Origin: Streptomyces canus 299MFChir4.1
Lineage (GTDB): Bacteria > Actinomycetota > Actinomycetes > Streptomycetales > Streptomycetaceae
NCBI RefSeq assembly: GCF_000383615.1
Contig: NZ_KB911587.1
Coordinates: 124,001 to 188,000 of the forward strand
Direction: 5' to 3'
Length of the DNA: 64,000 bases
Position numbers and translations under genes: made by a program. The notes below the pieces were generated by a model, which did no database searches, was not told where the DNA came from, and was given only the letters and a program-made list of their open reading frames with translations. Below, in pieces: positions 32,239 to 39,822 of this stretch (the first letter of the stretch is position 1; every line of letters begins with the position of its first letter).

Positions 32239-32836
32239 CGGCGGGGCCGGCGGACGCCGACGCACAGCTCGGCGCCTCCGGGGCGTCCTCGGCGTGCCGC
32301 GTCAGCGCGCAGACCGTACGCAGGGCGACCTTCCAACCGCCCTCCTGGAGTACGGCCGCCCCCGGGCCGCCGGTGTCCAGCCGGCGGCCCTCGCGCGTGA
32401 GGTCGTAGGCCACCTCGGCCCGCACGTCCGAGGTGTACGCCAGGGAGGTCACCTCGGCGCGCAGCTTGCTGCCGCTCGGGTCGCGGAAGAGGTTGTCGAT
32501 CATCAGGGCGTTCTCGTCGCCGTCCTCGACGACGTCAGTGCGCTGGTCCAGGGAGGACTTCGGGTCGAACAGGACCGTCCACGCCTCCCGGATGTCCCGC
32601 TCCGCCTGGTCGGGGTCCGAGGGCGCGGTCGCGGTCGGTGTCGGGGAGGCGGAGAGCGAGGGGGAGCCGCCGGCCGTGGTCGGGCCCGGGGAGCCGGTGA
32701 CGGAAGGCCGGCCCGTACGGGAGGCGCCCTCGTCACCGCCGTCGCCGTCGCCGCAGGCTCCGGTCAGGACGAGGGCGGCGACAGTCAGGGCCACCGCCCA
32801 GGTCCCGTGCCGTGCAGGGGAGTTCGCGCAGGTCAT
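32201..32836 (-). CDS. Putative secreted lipoprotein
   Basis: A 211-residue protein with a hydrophobic signal ending in LVLTGACGDGDGG; the Cys is a probable lipid site though the lipobox is not ideal. A Thr/Pro/Ser-rich stalk follows, then a folded domain (QAERDIREAWTVLFDPKSSLDQRTDVVED ... LTREGRRLDTGGPGAAVLQEGGW) of an unnamed family of alpha/beta repeat type, with a late Cys pair. The start ATG at 32836 follows GGAGATGGAG. The C-terminus overlaps the convergent gene end by 38 nt. Confidence 0.75.
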   Translation of the reverse strand: MTCANSPARHGTWAVALTVAALVLTGACGDGDGGDEGASRTGRPSVTGSPGPTTAGGSPSLSASPTPTATAPSDPDQAERDIREAWTVLFDPKSSLDQRTDVVEDGDENALMIDNLFRDPSGSKLRAEVTSLAYTSDVRAEVAYDLTREGRRLDTGGPGAAVLQEGGWKVALRTVCALTRHAEDAPEAPSCASASAGPAASPASSPAGTGR

Positions 32837-32929
32837 GGCACTCCATCTCCGGGTACGCCGTGGGGCTGGCCTACCCGGAGGCGCGGGATTCATCCAGGGC
32901 GCCGGGGAAAACCCCCGGACGGGGTGCGC

Positions 32930-33625
32930 CTACCCCTCGGCGCCGCTCCGCCGCCGTACCGCGAAGACCGCCGCGGCCACCGCCACGACGATCCCCGCGC
33001 CGATCCCGGTCCAGGCACCCGCGGACAGGCCGCCCTCGTCGTCCTTCCCGGTGTCGGCGGCCTGCGGGGAGGGCGCGGGCGTGGTCTCCACGGCTGTCGG
33101 GATCGGGCTCACGGCGGTGCTCGGGGAAGGGCTGACCGGCTTCGCGTCCGGTGCCGCCGCCTTCAGCTTCAGGGTCGGCGCCGGGTTCTCCCCGTTCTCG
33201 TCCAGCTCGATCCAGCGGTCGACGTGCCCGTCGCCGTAGGTCTGGAGGGTCTTGAAGGCGACCTCCTCCGCGTCGGGCAACTGCCGTACGACGACCGAGT
33301 ACTCGGCGCTCTCGCCGGTCTTCAGTTCCGTGCCCCTGACGGTGTAGCCGTCGTCGGTCGGGCTGAACTTCCAGCCCACGGGGCCCTTGCCGTACCTCAC
33401 GTCGGCCGGGGTGATGCCCTCGGGCAGAACCACCCGCACCTCCTTGATCCCGGAGGTGTCGGACTCGGCCTCGGCGTGGAAGGAGACGGTGACGTTCTCG
33501 GCGAGGGCCTGCGCCTTGTCGGCCTCGACCTCGGTGTGGGCGGCGGCCGGGACGGCCGTCAGGAGTACGGCGGTCGCCGCTGCGGCGGCAGCGACGGACA
33601 GACGGGACAGGGGGATTCGGGACAT
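32930..33625 (-). CDS. YcnI-like copper-binding protein (DUF1775)
   Basis: A 231-residue exported protein. A signal peptide (LSVAAAAAATAVLLTAVPAAAH) is cut before or at the His of AHTEVE, which in YcnI becomes the N-terminal His that coordinates copper with a Glu and a Trp; the Trp is present in GPVGWKF. The domain is followed by a Pro-rich stalk and a membrane span (GIGAGIVVAVAAAVFAV) with a basic tail. In Bacillus the family works with CopCD. It lies in a row of minus-strand genes with metal-related features. Confidence 0.88.
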   Translation of the reverse strand: MSRIPLSRLSVAAAAAATAVLLTAVPAAAHTEVEADKAQALAENVTVSFHAEAESDTSGIKEVRVVLPEGITPADVRYGKGPVGWKFSPTDDGYTVRGTELKTGESAEYSVVVRQLPDAEEVAFKTLQTYGDGHVDRWIELDENGENPAPTLKLKAAAPDAKPVSPSPSTAVSPIPTAVETTPAPSPQAADTGKDDEGGLSAGAWTGIGAGIVVAVAAAVFAVRRRSGAEG

Positions 33626-33695
33626 GGAGGTCTCCAGGCGAGCTGGTACGGCGGGGCGGCCGTGCGGCGCGGGCCGGGACGGCGTCCCCGTGGGG

Positions 33696-34322
33696 TCAGT
33701 GGGCGAGAGCTGCGCTCGCCGCCGGAGGACCTCGCCGTACCACCGCGTGCGCCAGCAACGGGCGTGCCGTGAGCGGCCGTTCGTCGTACGCCGGCGCGAC
33801 CGTCATCGCGGCCGTCCACGCGGGTGACGTGGGCCGGGTGAACAGCGGCCGGGCGGCGGCCAGTCGGTCCCGTACCGCGTCGAGAGCCGCCGTCACCCCG
33901 CGGGCCACCGTCCAGCAGGCCGCGTCCGCGCGGTGCAGCAGGACGGCGACGAGCACGGCGACCAGCGAGTGGGCCGCCGTCATGACCAGGGAGCCGTGGA
34001 GCCGCTCGTGCCACGCCGTGCCGCCGTCGCGCACATGTCCGCCAGGGTGGTGCGCGGCGGCGGTGAGCGTCAGCCACAGATGCAGCCCGGACTGTCCCGC
34101 GACACTGCACGCGACGACCGTCGCCAGGCTTCGGGGCCGCTGCACCCCGACGAGACCCACCGCGAAGAGCACGGCCGTCGCGGCGACCCCCCGCCCCCAG
34201 GGCACCGGGCCCTCGGCGAGCAGGTGATGGGCGCTGACCCCGAGCACCGTGCCGACGACGGCGAACACCGCGGCCCGCAGTACGGGCAGTGGAGCGCGAG
34301 TGGTCGGGGCCGGCAGGTGCAT
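33696..34322 (-). CDS. Integral membrane protein, His-rich
   Basis: A 208-residue protein with about five hydrophobic segments (VLRAAVFAVVGTVLGVSAHHLL, VAATAVLFAVGLVGV, SLATVVACSVAGQSGLHLWL, HGSLVMTAAHSLVAVLVAVLL). Histidines cluster in or next to the spans (SAHHLL, AAAHHPGGHV, ERLHGSL). It resembles membrane proteins found beside YcnI in Streptomyces; a copper role is an inference from position. The start at ATG 34322 is chosen over an ATG seven codons upstream; neither has a good ribosome binding site. The gene starts 70 nt downstream of YcnI's start side, on the same strand, so it is first in that order. Confidence 0.7.
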   Translation of the reverse strand: MHLPAPTTRAPLPVLRAAVFAVVGTVLGVSAHHLLAEGPVPWGRGVAATAVLFAVGLVGVQRPRSLATVVACSVAGQSGLHLWLTLTAAAHHPGGHVRDGGTAWHERLHGSLVMTAAHSLVAVLVAVLLHRADAACWTVARGVTAALDAVRDRLAAARPLFTRPTSPAWTAAMTVAPAYDERPLTARPLLAHAVVRRGPPAASAALAH

Positions 34323-34395
34323 GGCCCGCTCATCATGGATCATCGCGGGGCCGGCCGGCAGGGAAAAGCGTGGACCGGGTACGGACGCCGATGTC

Positions 34396-34620
34396 TCAGC
34401 GGGTGCCGGGCCCCTGCTCGGTGCCTCCGGTGGTGCCGGGCCGGAGGACCTCTCCCTGGACGACCTTGGGTTCCGGACCGTCCTCCCGCCCCGCACGGGC
34501 CTCCGCCTTGAGGATGCGTGCCGACCTGCCCGCCGTGCGGGTCAGTTCCGGGCCCTTCCTGACGGCGAGGACCACTATGACGACGACGAGGATGATCGCG
34601 AGCTCGCTCAGTCCGAACAT
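34396..34620 (-). CDS. tatA: TatA/TatE-family twin-arginine translocase subunit
   Basis: A 74-residue TatA-type protein. It has the N-terminal MFGLSELAIILVVVIVVLAV membrane span followed by an amphipathic helix (RKGPELTRTAGRSARILK) and an acidic/Gly-rich tail. The FG motif after the first helix region (MFG at the start) and overall size fit TatA, which forms the Tat pore. It is an orphan here with no tatB or tatC. It sits in a divergent position to the CNNM genes. The Tat machinery is needed for the RR-signal NlpC/P60 protein at 56746. Confidence 0.83.
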   Translation of the reverse strand: MFGLSELAIILVVVIVVLAVRKGPELTRTAGRSARILKAEARAGREDGPEPKVVQGEVLRPGTTGGTEQGPGTR

Positions 34621-34834
34621 GGGGTGGGCCTCCGTCGGGGGGACGCCGGGCCGGACGAGATGCCCGCCGGACCGGCAGCGTACCCCGCACTCCCGGGAAC
34701 AGGTAGCTTTGCCCGTCCTTTACTATTGGATGCGACCTGCCCCCGACAAGAAGGAGCCACGGTTCCGCGATGGGTGAACCTCCCAGTACCGGCCGCGCCA
34801 CGTCCCCCGCATACGGATGGGCGGGGACGGCCCG

Positions 34835-36151
34835 GTGACCGAGATCCTGCTGCTTGTGTCGGCCGTGCTCCTCACCTTGGCCTGTGCCGTGTTCGTCGCG
34901 GCCGAGTTCTCCTTGACCACCGTCGAGCGTGGCGACCTGGAGCGGGCCGCAGAGGCGGGTGAGCGCGGCGCCGAGGGCGCGCTGAAGGCCGTACGCCGGC
35001 TCACTTTCGAGCTCTCCGGCGCCCAGCTCGGCATCACCGTCACCTCGCTGGTGATCGGCATGCTCGCCGAGCCCTCCCTCGCGGCGCTCCTCAAGGGCCC
35101 GCTGAAGGCCGCCGGCCTGGGCGGCGGCGCCGCTCCGGTGGCGACCGCGCTGGGCGTGGCCCTGTCCACCGTCGTCCTGATGGTCGTCGGCGAGCTGGTG
35201 CCGAAGAACTGGGCGATCGCCCGCCCGCTGGCCGTCGCCAAGGTCGTCGCCGGACCGCAGAGCGCCTTCACCGCCCTCTTCGGCCCGTTCATCCGCCATC
35301 TCAACAACACCGCGAACCGTTTCGTACGACGCTTCGGCCTGGAGCCCGCCGAGGAACTGGTCTCCGCCCGCGGCCCCGAGGAGCTCGTCGCGCTCGCCGA
35401 GCACTCCGCCGCCGAGGGCGCCCTGGAGGCCGACTCCGCCGAACTGTTCGTACGCACCCTGCACCTGGGCGAGCTGACCGCCGAGAACGTCATGACACCG
35501 CGCGTCGACGTCAAGGCCCTCGAAGCCCACGCGACCGCCGCCGACGCCGCCAACCTCACCCACGCCACCGGCCTGTCCCGCTTCCCGGTCTACCGGGACA
35601 GCCTGGACGAGGTCATCGGCACCGTGCACATCCGCGACGTACTCGCCCTGGAACCCGGCAAGCGGGCCACCACCCCGGTAACCGAGCTGGCCACCGCGCC
35701 CCTGCTGGTCCCGGACAGCCTCACGGCCGACCGGCTCCTGGAGCGGATGCGGGCCTCCCGCACCATGGCCGTCGTCATCGACGAGTACGGCGGCACGGCG
35801 GGCGTGGCGACGGTCGAGGACATCGTCGAGGAGGTCGTCGGCGAGGTCCGCGACGAGCACGACCCCGTCGAGAGCCCCGATCTGCGGCCCGCCGGTGACG
35901 GGACGTGGGAGGCCGAGGGGTCCGTCCGCGTCGACCGGCTGGGCGAGACAGGCCTCACGGCGCCCGAGGGTCCGTACGAGACCGTGGCCGGACTGGTCGC
36001 CACCCGCCTCGCGCGCATCCCCGCCAAGGGCGACGGCATCGAGCTGGAGGGCGGCTGGCGCATCGAGGTCCTGGAGATCGACCATCACCGGGCCGACCGC
36101 GTCCTGATCACCGCGCCGGCCCTGGTGCGGGTGGGGGAGGAGGCCCGATGA
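34835..36151 (+). CDS. CNNM/CBS-domain hemolysin-like membrane protein (long form, pair 1)
   Basis: A 438-residue protein of the HlyC/CorC (CNNM) family. It carries a DUF21 transmembrane domain with three to four spans, the signature GELVPKNWAIARPLAV, two CBS domains (about residues 205-330) and a C-terminal CorC_HlyC domain (residues 350-435, GLVATRLARIPAKGDGIEL). CNNM proteins are linked to Mg2+ or other cation efflux. The GTG at 34835 is preferred to an ATG six codons upstream. The next gene starts inside its stop as ATGA. Confidence 0.88.
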   Translation: MTEILLLVSAVLLTLACAVFVAAEFSLTTVERGDLERAAEAGERGAEGALKAVRRLTFELSGAQLGITVTSLVIGMLAEPSLAALLKGPLKAAGLGGGAAPVATALGVALSTVVLMVVGELVPKNWAIARPLAVAKVVAGPQSAFTALFGPFIRHLNNTANRFVRRFGLEPAEELVSARGPEELVALAEHSAAEGALEADSAELFVRTLHLGELTAENVMTPRVDVKALEAHATAADAANLTHATGLSRFPVYRDSLDEVIGTVHIRDVLALEPGKRATTPVTELATAPLLVPDSLTADRLLERMRASRTMAVVIDEYGGTAGVATVEDIVEEVVGEVRDEHDPVESPDLRPAGDGTWEAEGSVRVDRLGETGLTAPEGPYETVAGLVATRLARIPAKGDGIELEGGWRIEVLEIDHHRADRVLITAPALVRVGEEAR

Positions 36152-37170
36152 CCACCGTCCGGCTGCTCGTCGGCGCGCTGACGCTGCTGACCAACGCCTT
36201 CTTCGTGGGCGGCGAGTTCGCCCTGATCTCCGTGCGCCGCAGCCAGATCGAGCCCCGCGCGCGTGAGGGCCACAAGCGGGCCCGGATGACCCTGTGGGGA
36301 CTCGAACACCTCTCCGCGATGCTGGCCACCGCCCAGCTCGGCATCACCGTCTCCTCGCTGGTGCTCGGCGCGGTCGCCGAACCGGCCATCGCGCACCTGC
36401 TGGAGCCCGGCTTCGAGGCGGCCCGCATCCCGGACGGCCTGGTGCACCCGATCGCGTTCGTGATCGCCCTGTCGCTGGCCACCTATCTGCACATGCTGAT
36501 CGGCGAGATGGTGCCGAAGAACATCGCCCTCGCGGCACCCGTGCCGACCGCGCTGCTGCTCGGCCCGCCGCTCGTGGCCCTCACGCGCGCGCTCAAGCCC
36601 TTCGTGTTCGGCATCAACGCCTTCGCGAACGCGCTGCTGAAGCTGCTGCGCGTCGAACCCAAGGACGAGGTCGAGTCGGCGTTCACCGACGACCAGCTCG
36701 CCCGCATGGTCGTCGACGCCAGTGAGGCGGGGCTGCTCTCGCCCGCCGACGGCGAGCGGCTGCGGGACGCGCTGGAGCTCGGCACCAGGCCGGTCGGCGA
36801 GATCCTGGTCCCGGTGCCGAAGATGCGGACCGTCGACACCTCGGTCACCCCGGCCCGGCTGGAGCGGGTCGCCGCCGACGCTGGCTACTCCCGCTTCCCG
36901 GTCACCGGCCCGGACGGCACCCTGCTGGGCTACCTGCACATCAAGGACACCCTGGGCGTCACCGAGCGCGACCGGCCCTTCCCGCGCGCCGCCCTGCACC
37001 CGGTCACCCGGGTCCGCATCGACACCCCGCTGGACGACACCCTCACCGCGCTGCGCGCCGACGGGAGCCATCTGGCGGCGGTGACGGGACAGGCGGGGGC
37101 CGTCCTCGGCTTCGTGACCATGGAGGACGTCCTCACCGAGCTGGTCGGGCCGACGCCGGCCACCGTATGA
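36148..37170 (+). CDS. CNNM/CBS-domain membrane protein (short form, pair 1)
   Basis: A 340-residue partner of the upstream gene. It carries the DUF21 membrane domain with the signature GEMVPKNIALAAPVP and a CBS pair (about residues 190-335), but it ends without the CorC_HlyC domain. The ATG overlaps the previous stop (ATGA), so translation is coupled and the two may form a hetero-oligomer. It resembles the short protein at 38635 more than the long protein. Confidence 0.88.
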   Translation: MTTVRLLVGALTLLTNAFFVGGEFALISVRRSQIEPRAREGHKRARMTLWGLEHLSAMLATAQLGITVSSLVLGAVAEPAIAHLLEPGFEAARIPDGLVHPIAFVIALSLATYLHMLIGEMVPKNIALAAPVPTALLLGPPLVALTRALKPFVFGINAFANALLKLLRVEPKDEVESAFTDDQLARMVVDASEAGLLSPADGERLRDALELGTRPVGEILVPVPKMRTVDTSVTPARLERVAADAGYSRFPVTGPDGTLLGYLHIKDTLGVTERDRPFPRAALHPVTRVRIDTPLDDTLTALRADGSHLAAVTGQAGAVLGFVTMEDVLTELVGPTPATV

Positions 37171-37268
37171 CCGCCGGGCGGTCCCGTCGCCCGGCCGGCG
37201 GATCCGGGGAACGCCGCCATCGCCCCAGCCGTTCACACAGCGCCCATCACTACCTGAGGAGCAAGCCC

Positions 37269-37319
37269 GTGTCCGCCACACCGACGGACTCCCACCCCGC
37301 ACGATCGACCCGCCGGTGA
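37269..37319 (+). CDS. Possible 16-residue leader coupled to the next gene
   Basis: An open frame starting with GTG at 37269, read as VSATPTDSHPARSTRR, ending with TGA that overlaps the GTG start of the long-form CNNM gene at 37316 (GTGA). A GAGGAG site at 37256-37261 stands 7 nt before the GTG, and 13 of 16 codons end in G or C. It is in a different frame from the CNNM gene, so it is not an N-terminal extension. Confidence 0.45.
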   Translation: MSATPTDSHPARSTRR

Positions 37320-38638
37320 GCACCACGAATGCCGTCCTCGGCCTGCTGGCCGTGTTCCTGCTGACCGCCGGCACCGGCTACTTCGTCGCCCAGGAGTTCG
37401 CGTACGTCTCCGCGGACCGGCTCGCCCTCTCCCGTGCGGCGGAGGCCGGTGACAGGAAGGCCGCCCGCGCGCTGAGCGTGCTGGAGCGGCTGTCCTTCAT
37501 GCTCTCCGGCGCCCAACTGGGCATCACCGTCACCGGTCTCGTCGTCGGCTTCATCGCCGAACCCTCCGTCTCCGCCCTGCTCAAGCCGGCCCTCACCGGC
37601 CTCGGTGTCCCCGAGGGGGCCGTCGGCGGGATCTCCGTGGTGCTGGCCTTCGTCCTGGCCACCGTCGTCCAGATGGTCCTGGGCGAGCTGGCCCCGAAGA
37701 ACCTCGCCATCGCCGTCCCGGAGCGGCTGGCGAAGGCCCTCGCGCCCTCCACGCTCGGCTACCTCAAGGTCGTCGGCCCGCTGGTGCACGTCTTCGACGG
37801 CGCGGCCAACCGCCTGCTCCGCAGGGTCGGCATCGAACCCGTCGAGGAACTGCACCACGGCGCCACCCTGGAGGAGCTGGGCCACCTCATCGGCGAGTCC
37901 CACGAACAGGGCGAACTGCCCCGGGACACCGCCGAACTCCTCGACCACGCCCTGGAGTTCTCCGAGCGCACCCTCGACGAGGTGATGGTGCCGCGCGTCG
38001 ACGCCGTCTTCGTCCGCAAGGACGCCACCGCCGCCGAGGCCGTCGACCTGATCGCCGAGCACGGCCACTCCACCTACCCCGTCCTCGGCGACCACCCCGA
38101 CGACATCCCGGGCGTCCTGGGCGTAAGGGAGTTGACGCGCCTGCCGGCCCATGAGCTGACCCGGGTCACCGCGGGCGCCCTCGCCCGCACCCCGCTGCTG
38201 CTGCCCGACACCCTCCCGCTGCCGGAGGCGGTCGCGCAGATGCGGGAGCGGGACGAGGAGTTCGCGGTCGTCCTGGACGAGCACGGCGGCGTCGCCGGCA
38301 TCGTCACCTACGAGGACATCGCCGAGGAACTGGTCGGCGACATCGCCGACGAGACCGACACCGTCGCCGAACCCGCCGTGCGCGACGGGGACGGCTGGCT
38401 GGTCGACGCGGGCCGCCGCCTCGACGAGATCGCCGACGCCACCGGCGTCGAACTGCCCGAGGAGGAGGACTACGACACCGTCGCAGGACTGGTCGTGGAC
38501 CGCCTCGGCCGCTTCCCGGCGATCGGGGACCGGGTCACCGTCGAGCTGCTCGGCGGCGGCCGTGCGGTGATCGACGTACGGACACTGGACCGGCACGTAC
38601 CGGAACGCGTCCGCGTGGAGAGGGTGGAGTCGGCATGA
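37316..38638 (+). CDS. CNNM/CBS-domain hemolysin-like membrane protein (long form, pair 2)
   Basis: A 440-residue relative of the gene at 34835. It has the DUF21 domain with signature GELAPKNLAIAVPE, a CBS pair, and the CorC_HlyC domain (GLVVDRLGRFPAIGDRVTVEL). It starts at GTG 37316 without its own ribosome binding site but with a coupled mini-ORF upstream. The next gene starts in its stop (ATGA). Confidence 0.9.
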   Translation: MSTTNAVLGLLAVFLLTAGTGYFVAQEFAYVSADRLALSRAAEAGDRKAARALSVLERLSFMLSGAQLGITVTGLVVGFIAEPSVSALLKPALTGLGVPEGAVGGISVVLAFVLATVVQMVLGELAPKNLAIAVPERLAKALAPSTLGYLKVVGPLVHVFDGAANRLLRRVGIEPVEELHHGATLEELGHLIGESHEQGELPRDTAELLDHALEFSERTLDEVMVPRVDAVFVRKDATAAEAVDLIAEHGHSTYPVLGDHPDDIPGVLGVRELTRLPAHELTRVTAGALARTPLLLPDTLPLPEAVAQMRERDEEFAVVLDEHGGVAGIVTYEDIAEELVGDIADETDTVAEPAVRDGDGWLVDAGRRLDEIADATGVELPEEEDYDTVAGLVVDRLGRFPAIGDRVTVELLGGGRAVIDVRTLDRHVPERVRVERVESA

Positions 38639-39654
38639 GTTTCCCGATGGCGCTCTTCGTCACCGTCCTGCTGCTGATCGGCAGCGGCTTCTTCGTCGCC
38701 GCCGAGTTCGCGCTGGTCGCCGCCAAGCGGCACCGCATGGAGAAGGCCGCGGCCGAGGGGCGGCGCGGGGCGAAGGCGGCCCTGGCCGGGATGCGCGAAC
38801 TGTCACTGATGCTGGCCGGCGCCCAGCTCGGCATCACCGTCTGCACCCTGGGCCTGGGCTCGGTCTCCAAGCCCGCGATCTCCCACGAACTCGACCCGCT
38901 GCTGCACCACTTGGGCCTGCCCAGCGCGCTCAGCTACGGCATCGCCTTCGTGGTCGCCATGGTCGTCGTGGTGTTCCTGCACATGGTGCTCGGCGAGATG
39001 GCCCCCAAGTCCTGGGCGATCGCCCACCCCGAGCGCTCCGCGATGCTGCTCTCGCCGCCCTTCCGAGGCGTGGTCAAGGCCGTGCGGCCGCTGCTCTCGG
39101 TCCTGAACAGGATGAGCAACGCGCTGGTACGGCTGTGCCGGGTCACCCCGCGCGACGAGCTGGCCGCCGTGCACAACCGTGAGCAACTCACCCACCTGGT
39201 CGAGGAGTCGGAGCGGCTGGGACTGATCAGCGAGGCCGACTCGGACCTGCTCACCCGCTCGCTCACCGAGCCCGACACCCCGGTCGCCGACCTCCGGATC
39301 CCGGCCGCGGAGATCACCTCGGTGGCCGGGGACGCCGACCTCGACACCATCCTGCGCACGGCAGCCGACCACGACCGCACCCGCATGCTGGTCCGCGAGG
39401 GCGACCTCGTGCTCGGCTCGCTCCACGCCCGCGACGCCCTGGTCGCCCGCGCCCGCGCCCGCGCCCGGACCGCCACCGCCCGCACCCTGGCCCGCCCGGT
39501 CCCGGAGCTGACGGAGGACACCAAGGTCGCCGACGCGATCGACCTGCTCCGCCGCAACCGGGCCTCGCTGGCGGTCGTACGGGACGGGACGGGCACGCTT
39601 ACGGGGATGGTGACGCTGGACGATCTGCTGGCGCGCTACCTCCAGCCGTCCTGA
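38635..39654 (+). CDS. CNNM/CBS-domain membrane protein (short form, pair 2)
   Basis: A 339-residue short form with DUF21 domain and CBS pair only. The signature is GEMAPKSWAIAHPE, with Ser where the other three copies have Asn. The ATG overlaps the previous stop. An Arg/Ala-rich insertion lies in the second CBS region (ARDALVARARARARTATART), in place of the tighter loop in its relative at 36148. Confidence 0.88.
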   Translation: MSFPMALFVTVLLLIGSGFFVAAEFALVAAKRHRMEKAAAEGRRGAKAALAGMRELSLMLAGAQLGITVCTLGLGSVSKPAISHELDPLLHHLGLPSALSYGIAFVVAMVVVVFLHMVLGEMAPKSWAIAHPERSAMLLSPPFRGVVKAVRPLLSVLNRMSNALVRLCRVTPRDELAAVHNREQLTHLVEESERLGLISEADSDLLTRSLTEPDTPVADLRIPAAEITSVAGDADLDTILRTAADHDRTRMLVREGDLVLGSLHARDALVARARARARTATARTLARPVPELTEDTKVADAIDLLRRNRASLAVVRDGTGTLTGMVTLDDLLARYLQPS

Positions 39655-39745
39655 GGGCGGTCACCCGCGTCAGGACGCCCATGAGGAAATGCGGAAAGGC
39701 AAGGAGATCACCGCTCTCCTCGCCCTCTTCAACGTATAGCTCACA

Positions 39746-39768
39746 GGGGGCCTTGCGGCAAGATCCCC
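39746..39768 (+). promoter_or_regulatory. Rifamycin-associated element (RAE)-like palindrome
   Basis: A 23-nt GC-rich inverted repeat centred on CTTGCGGCAAG, flanked by GGGG on the left and CCCC on the right. It resembles the published rifamycin-associated element, a conserved palindrome found before rifamycin-inactivating genes in actinobacteria. It lies 55-77 nt upstream of the start of the rifampin monooxygenase gene. Confidence 0.8.
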
Positions 39769-39822
39769 GTCCTGCCGCACAATCTCCGTCCGGGACACGG
39801 AGGGGGAATGGAGGGGGATCCG

